Source: Mycobacterium sp.
GTDB lineage: Bacteria > Actinomycetota > Actinomycetes > Mycobacteriales > Mycobacteriaceae
DNA length: 39,714 bases
Assembly: GCA_025965895.1 (NCBI GenBank)
Contig: JAOPWC010000029.1
Span: 1 to 39,714, forward strand
Reading direction: 5' to 3'
Positions 36,468-39,714 of the stretch are shown here, one piece after another. Position 1 is the stretch's first letter. Each line of letters starts with the position of its first letter. Under the pieces are notes generated by a model. It was not told the DNA's origin. It was given only the letters and a program-made list of their open reading frames with translations, and made no database searches. A program made the translations under genes and the position numbers.

Positions 36468-36532
36468 TGTTGTGACGCTGCCCACCAAGCCTGCGACCGT
36501 TGAGGCCGTGGCCCAAGAGATTTCGGTTTGTG

Positions 36533-36799
36533 ATGACATTGCCAACAGGAAATTCCGCCACTTTTGACGCTGTGACTCAGGACATCATCGACCTCGCCCA
36601 AGCTGAAGGGGGTGTGGTCGAACTCAGGGCCGATTCGAACCTCCTGAGTCAGGGGCTTGATTCGCTGAAGCTGATGTCGCTTCTCTTCAAGATCGAGGAC
36701 CGCTACAACATCGCGCTGGAAGAGGACGACGGGGACGATCTCCGGACCGTCGGCGATCTGGCAGCTCTGGTGGTCCGCCACATCCAGGAGCGACCGTGA
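36533..36799 (+). CDS. Acyl carrier protein
   Basis: An 88-residue carrier protein with the phosphopantetheine serine S44 in QGLDSLKLMSL, preceded by DSNLL and followed by a helix-rich C-terminus (LRTVGDLAALVVRHI). It would hold acyl chains for the ligase encoded next. The start is ATG 36533; GTG 36572 (VTQDIIDLAQ) is an alternative that starts nearer to the conserved helix. Neither has a strong ribosome binding site. The stop overlaps the ligase GTG by 4 nt, so ACP and ligase are made together. Confidence 0.87.
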   Translation: MTLPTGNSATFDAVTQDIIDLAQAEGGVVELRADSNLLSQGLDSLKLMSLLFKIEDRYNIALEEDDGDDLRTVGDLAALVVRHIQERP

Positions 36800-38577
36800 G
36801 AGCGGCTCTCGCGATCCGTCCCAAGCACCAGACGCTGAACGAGATGCTCGCCGCGTCGGCTCAGACTGGTGTGAGTCTGTTCTTCGTTAACCGCAAAGAA
36901 GAAGAGCAGGAGGTCCCGCTGGCTCGAGTGCGGCAGCGCGCGTTGTCGATCGCCGCCAATCTGATCGGCCGCGGCGTGCGGAAGGGCGATCGCGTCGCAG
37001 TTGTGCTGCCGACCTCCCCCGAGTTTGTCGAGTGCTTCTTCGGGGTGCTCTGCGCGGGCGCCATCCCGGTTCCGCTCTATCCGCCGGTGCGGCTGGGAAG
37101 ACTCGACGAATACCACCAGCGGACGGCGGCGATGCTGCGGGCGGTGGATGCTGCGTTGGTGGTGACCGACGAACGTATCCGCCGGTTCCTTGGTGTGGCC
37201 GTGGAGATCTCAGCTCCCCGGCTCGGTTGCGTTACCGCGTCGAGCCTCGACGGTACAAGATTGGGTGCGCGCGAGATCGAAGTCGGTGCCGACGACGTGG
37301 CATTGATCCAATTCTCGTCAGGCACCACCCACGATCCGAAGCCCGTGGCGCTGACCCATGCGAATCTGCTGTCGAACCTCGCCGCGATTGACCGCTACAT
37401 CACAGACGACGGCACGCCGAACCCGGTCGGTGTCACGTGGCTGCCGCTCTACCACGACATGGGACTGATCGGGAACCTGCTGTCCGCGTTCTACTTTCCC
37501 GCCCCGCTCGTGCTGCTTCCGCCTGAGCTGTTCGTCGCGGTGCCGGCTGCGTGGCTTCGGGCCATCTCACGACACCGGGGCACTATCTCGGCGGCGCCCA
37601 ACTTCGCCTTCGGGTTGTGCCTCAAGCGCATCCGCGACGACGAACTCGAGGGTGTGGACCTGTCCTCATGGCGCCTCTCTCTTAATGGCGCGGAGGCGAT
37701 CAGCGCCACGGTGCAGCGGCGGTTCATTGAGCGCTTCGGGCAATGGGGCTTGCGCGCGTCGGCACTGACACCCGTGTACGGGATGGCGGAGGCCTCTCTT
37801 GCCGTGACGTTCAAGGCGGCGGGCACCTCGTTCCGCGCCGTCGGAGTGGACGCCGAGAAATTGGCCCTGGAAGGAGTCATCGAGCCGGGTGGCAAAGAGC
37901 TGGTCAGCGTCGGGCGCCCGCTGGCAGGTGTGGAGGTCGAGATTCGTGACGGCCGCGGGGTGACCCAACCCCCACGCCGGGTTGGTCGCGTCTTCGTTCG
38001 GGGGCCCAGCGTGATGGCCGGTTACTTTGCCCGGACCGACCTGACTGATCAGGTGTTGCACGACGGTTGGCTGGACACCGGGGATCTCGGGTTCGTCCAT
38101 GACGGCGAGCTGTTCGTGTGCGGACGGCACAAGGAGATCGTCATCGTGCGTGGCGCGAACCACGCGCCGCAGGATTTCGAGGCGGCGTTGGAAGGGCTGC
38201 CCGGGGTGCGCACGGGGTGCGCGGTCGCGGTGGGATTCGTCCCCCAAGGCGAGGATGACGAGGCGCTGGCCATGCTCGTCGAGACCAGCCCCGACGCTTC
38301 CCCCACGCTGGCGGCCGAGGTGGCGTCCCGGGTGCAGGAGCGCACTGGCATCGTGCCCGCGCATGTGGAACTGCTGGGCCCGGGCACGCTGCCCAGGACG
38401 ACTAGCGGAAAACTGCGACGATACGAGGCCCGCAACCACTGGCTGGCAGGGACGCTATCCCGGCCGAAGAAGGTCTCCGCCACGGGGCTGCTGGTTCAGG
38501 CCGCGCGCGGAGAACTGCGCCACGCACGCGCCGCGTTGGCACGGCACACAGCGGCCCCCGGTCGGATTAAGCGATAA
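36796..38577 (+). CDS. Fatty acyl-AMP ligase (FAAL/FadD type)
   Basis: A 593-residue adenylate-forming enzyme. Motifs: AMP/P-loop FSSGTT (173-178), NGAEAI (298-303), VYGMAEASLAVT (327-338), WLDTGDLG (425-432), GRHKEIVIVRG (443-453) and the C-terminal TTSGKLRRYE with K539. The VYGMAEA form and overall architecture are those of mycobacterial FAALs, which activate fatty acids as acyl-AMP and load them on an ACP or PKS instead of making acyl-CoA. GTG 36796 overlaps the ACP stop. The ACP is its probable acceptor, and the type III PKS starting 28 bp later the probable user of the acyl chain. Confidence 0.9.
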   Translation: MRAALAIRPKHQTLNEMLAASAQTGVSLFFVNRKEEEQEVPLARVRQRALSIAANLIGRGVRKGDRVAVVLPTSPEFVECFFGVLCAGAIPVPLYPPVRLGRLDEYHQRTAAMLRAVDAALVVTDERIRRFLGVAVEISAPRLGCVTASSLDGTRLGAREIEVGADDVALIQFSSGTTHDPKPVALTHANLLSNLAAIDRYITDDGTPNPVGVTWLPLYHDMGLIGNLLSAFYFPAPLVLLPPELFVAVPAAWLRAISRHRGTISAAPNFAFGLCLKRIRDDELEGVDLSSWRLSLNGAEAISATVQRRFIERFGQWGLRASALTPVYGMAEASLAVTFKAAGTSFRAVGVDAEKLALEGVIEPGGKELVSVGRPLAGVEVEIRDGRGVTQPPRRVGRVFVRGPSVMAGYFARTDLTDQVLHDGWLDTGDLGFVHDGELFVCGRHKEIVIVRGANHAPQDFEAALEGLPGVRTGCAVAVGFVPQGEDDEALAMLVETSPDASPTLAAEVASRVQERTGIVPAHVELLGPGTLPRTTSGKLRRYEARNHWLAGTLSRPKKVSATGLLVQAARGELRHARAALARHTAAPGRIKR

Positions 38578-38605
38578 AGGGATATTGCGATAAGGAATAT
38601 TGGGA

Positions 38606-39714
38606 GTGAAAACCATCTACCGAGCTGACACCCTTGACGCGCCCTTCCCAGGGCGTCTGTCCGATGGCGCCGCGCGGCTGCGGCCGACGCTGTTGGGGAT
38701 CGCGTCGGCGTTTCCGCCGTTTGAGGTCTCCAGAAAGCAGAGCTGGGAGTACTTCTTTCAGTACTCCTCGGTGCCGTTCGCCAAGCGGATCGTGGAGTCC
38801 ACCGGGGTGCAGAAGCGCTACATCATGTGGGACCCCGATCGGCGGGTGGAAGTGTGCGCGATGCTCACCGGTGATCGGATGGCCGCCCATGGCGAGGCGG
38901 TCATCGATGTGGGGTCGCGGTCGATCAAGCAGGCGCTGGGCGGGGTTGACACCGCCAGCGTGGGCAGTTTCGTGATGGCGTGCTCGACGGGCTACGTCAA
39001 TCCGGGACCGGATCTGATGCTGGCCAAAGAGCTTGGGCTGCGCTCGGATCTGCGCCGTACCTTCATCGGCCATATGGGCTGTTATGCGGCGCTGAACGTG
39101 ATCAAGGTGGCGATGGACGCGCTGGCCGCCCGACCCGGCGAGCGGGTGATCTGCAACTGCACCGAGCTCAGTTCTGCCCATATCCGCGATACCCCGATGC
39201 CCGGTGAGGATCCGACCGAATCGCTGATCACCCAGGCGTTGTTCGGTGACGCCAGCGTGTCGATGCTGCTGGGCTCGGCGCCCGAGGGTACCGGGGTCCA
39301 GTTTTTGGGCACCCACACCGAGCAGCTCTATGACAAGCACACGATGATGAGCTTGAACATCGGCAACCAGTCGTTTTGGATGACGCTGGCCGCCGGTGTG
39401 CCCGGGGTGCTGCAGGAAAACATCGACGGGTTTTTGGTCAAACTGCTCCAGCCGCTGGGATTGTCGGCATCCGATATCACGCACTGGGGAATCCATCCCG
39501 GTGGCCCCAAGATCGTGCGGCTGCTGGGCAAACAGCTCGGCTTGACCCCGGCGCAGCTGCGCGGGAGCTTTGACGTGCTGGCCAACGCCGGCAACTGCGC
39601 CTCGGCCACCGTGCTGCTCGTGCTCGAAAACATCCTGCGCGTCGACAAACCCCGCCACGGCGAGTACGGGGTCCTGTTGGCGTTCGGTCCAGGACTCACC
39701 ATCGAAGGCGCAGT
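38606..39714 (+). CDS. Type III polyketide synthase (chalcone synthase family), 3'-partial
   Basis: An open frame from GTG 38606 (AAGGA at 38592-38596) to the window edge, 369 codons without a stop. The catalytic triad is clear: C159 in GHMGCYAALN, H297 in GIHPGGPK and N330 in NAGNCASATV; the signature FGPGLTIEG (360-368) closes the active site. The enzyme is a homodimeric ketosynthase that extends a starter with malonyl-CoA to make alkylpyrones, alkylresorcinols or similar products, as do mycobacterial Pks10/Pks11/Pks18. Only a short C-terminus is likely missing. The linked ACP and FAAL suggest a fatty-acyl starter delivered on a carrier protein. Confidence 0.92.
   Translation, partial: MKTIYRADTLDAPFPGRLSDGAARLRPTLLGIASAFPPFEVSRKQSWEYFFQYSSVPFAKRIVESTGVQKRYIMWDPDRRVEVCAMLTGDRMAAHGEAVIDVGSRSIKQALGGVDTASVGSFVMACSTGYVNPGPDLMLAKELGLRSDLRRTFIGHMGCYAALNVIKVAMDALAARPGERVICNCTELSSAHIRDTPMPGEDPTESLITQALFGDASVSMLLGSAPEGTGVQFLGTHTEQLYDKHTMMSLNIGNQSFWMTLAAGVPGVLQENIDGFLVKLLQPLGLSASDITHWGIHPGGPKIVRLLGKQLGLTPAQLRGSFDVLANAGNCASATVLLVLENILRVDKPRHGEYGVLLAFGPGLTIEGA

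Larger units (their letters stand above)
35624..36532. other. 909-bp non-coding, repeat-rich divergent spacer
   Basis: There is no frame with a coding signature between the MBL gene and the acyl carrier protein gene. The stretch contains several inverted repeats (35937-35987, 36274-36287, 36323-36339, 36449-36467) and a 120-bp-spaced direct repeat. It is likely regulatory DNA or the scar of an insertion. Confidence 0.55.

Overview
The window is GC-rich actinobacterial DNA whose gene order matches the Mycobacterium tuberculosis (Mtb) interval from mce1F (Rv0174) to Rv0200. It holds orthologue-level matches to Rv0174-0178, Rv0181c (pirin), sigG (Rv0182c), Rv0183, Rv0184, Rv0185, ilvD (Rv0189c), ricR (Rv0190), Rv0191, Rv0192A, Rv0192, zmp1 (Rv0198c) and Rv0199-0200. 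Genes absent from that Mtb interval are interspersed: an esterase/LCP pair, a DAPG-hydrolase-like protein with a flavin oxidase, and an ACP/FAAL/type III PKS set. The host is therefore a mycobacterium, most likely an environmental Mycolicibacterium-type species. These assignments come from recognising motifs, lengths and order by eye, not from a search.

Layout: (1) 1-3403 is the 3' end of an mce1 operon: the mce1F tail plus four tightly overlapping Mce-associated membrane genes. (2) 3465-10471 holds a small ORF, an SDR, a fructosamine-kinase-like gene, a mycolic-acid SAM methyltransferase homologue, small stress-type membrane or CsbD proteins, pirin, a wrecked MarR gene and an NDMA-type alcohol dehydrogenase. 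(3) 10831-19548 holds a DapB-like dehydrogenase, a reverse-strand esterase-LCP operon (cell-wall theme), then sigG back to back with monoacylglycerol lipase, a hydrolase-like lipoprotein, the Rv0184/Rv0185 pair and an O-methyltransferase pseudogene with a large internal deletion. (4) 19757-24284 holds a PhlG-like hydrolase and a BBE-type flavoprotein, then ilvD facing a DUF305-ricR operon across a perfect palindrome of RicR-operator type. (5) 24289-31119 holds a PPOX protein, an MFS transporter, a secreted protein, an L,D-transpeptidase, zmp1 and the orphan Mce-associated pair omamA-omamB. (6) 31357-35623 is a looser accessory stretch with a CoA-binding protein, a methyltransferase, an aldo/keto reductase remnant, an IclR regulator, an apparently non-coding 0.8 kb and an MBL-fold hydrolase. 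(7) 35624-39714 is a 0.9 kb spacer rich in inverted repeats, followed by acyl carrier protein, fatty acyl-AMP ligase and a type III polyketide synthase that runs off the window.

Common threads are lipid import (Mce1 accessory proteins and OmamA/B), cell-envelope construction (LCP, L,D-transpeptidase, mycolate methyltransferase homologue), copper response (RicR, DUF305) and acyl-primed polyketide synthesis. Many start codons sit 6-7 nt after a TANNNT hexamer, the geometry of leaderless mycobacterial transcripts. Three gene remnants (MarR, O-methyltransferase, aldo/keto reductase) mark recent decay. No tRNA, rRNA, CRISPR array or insertion sequence was seen.
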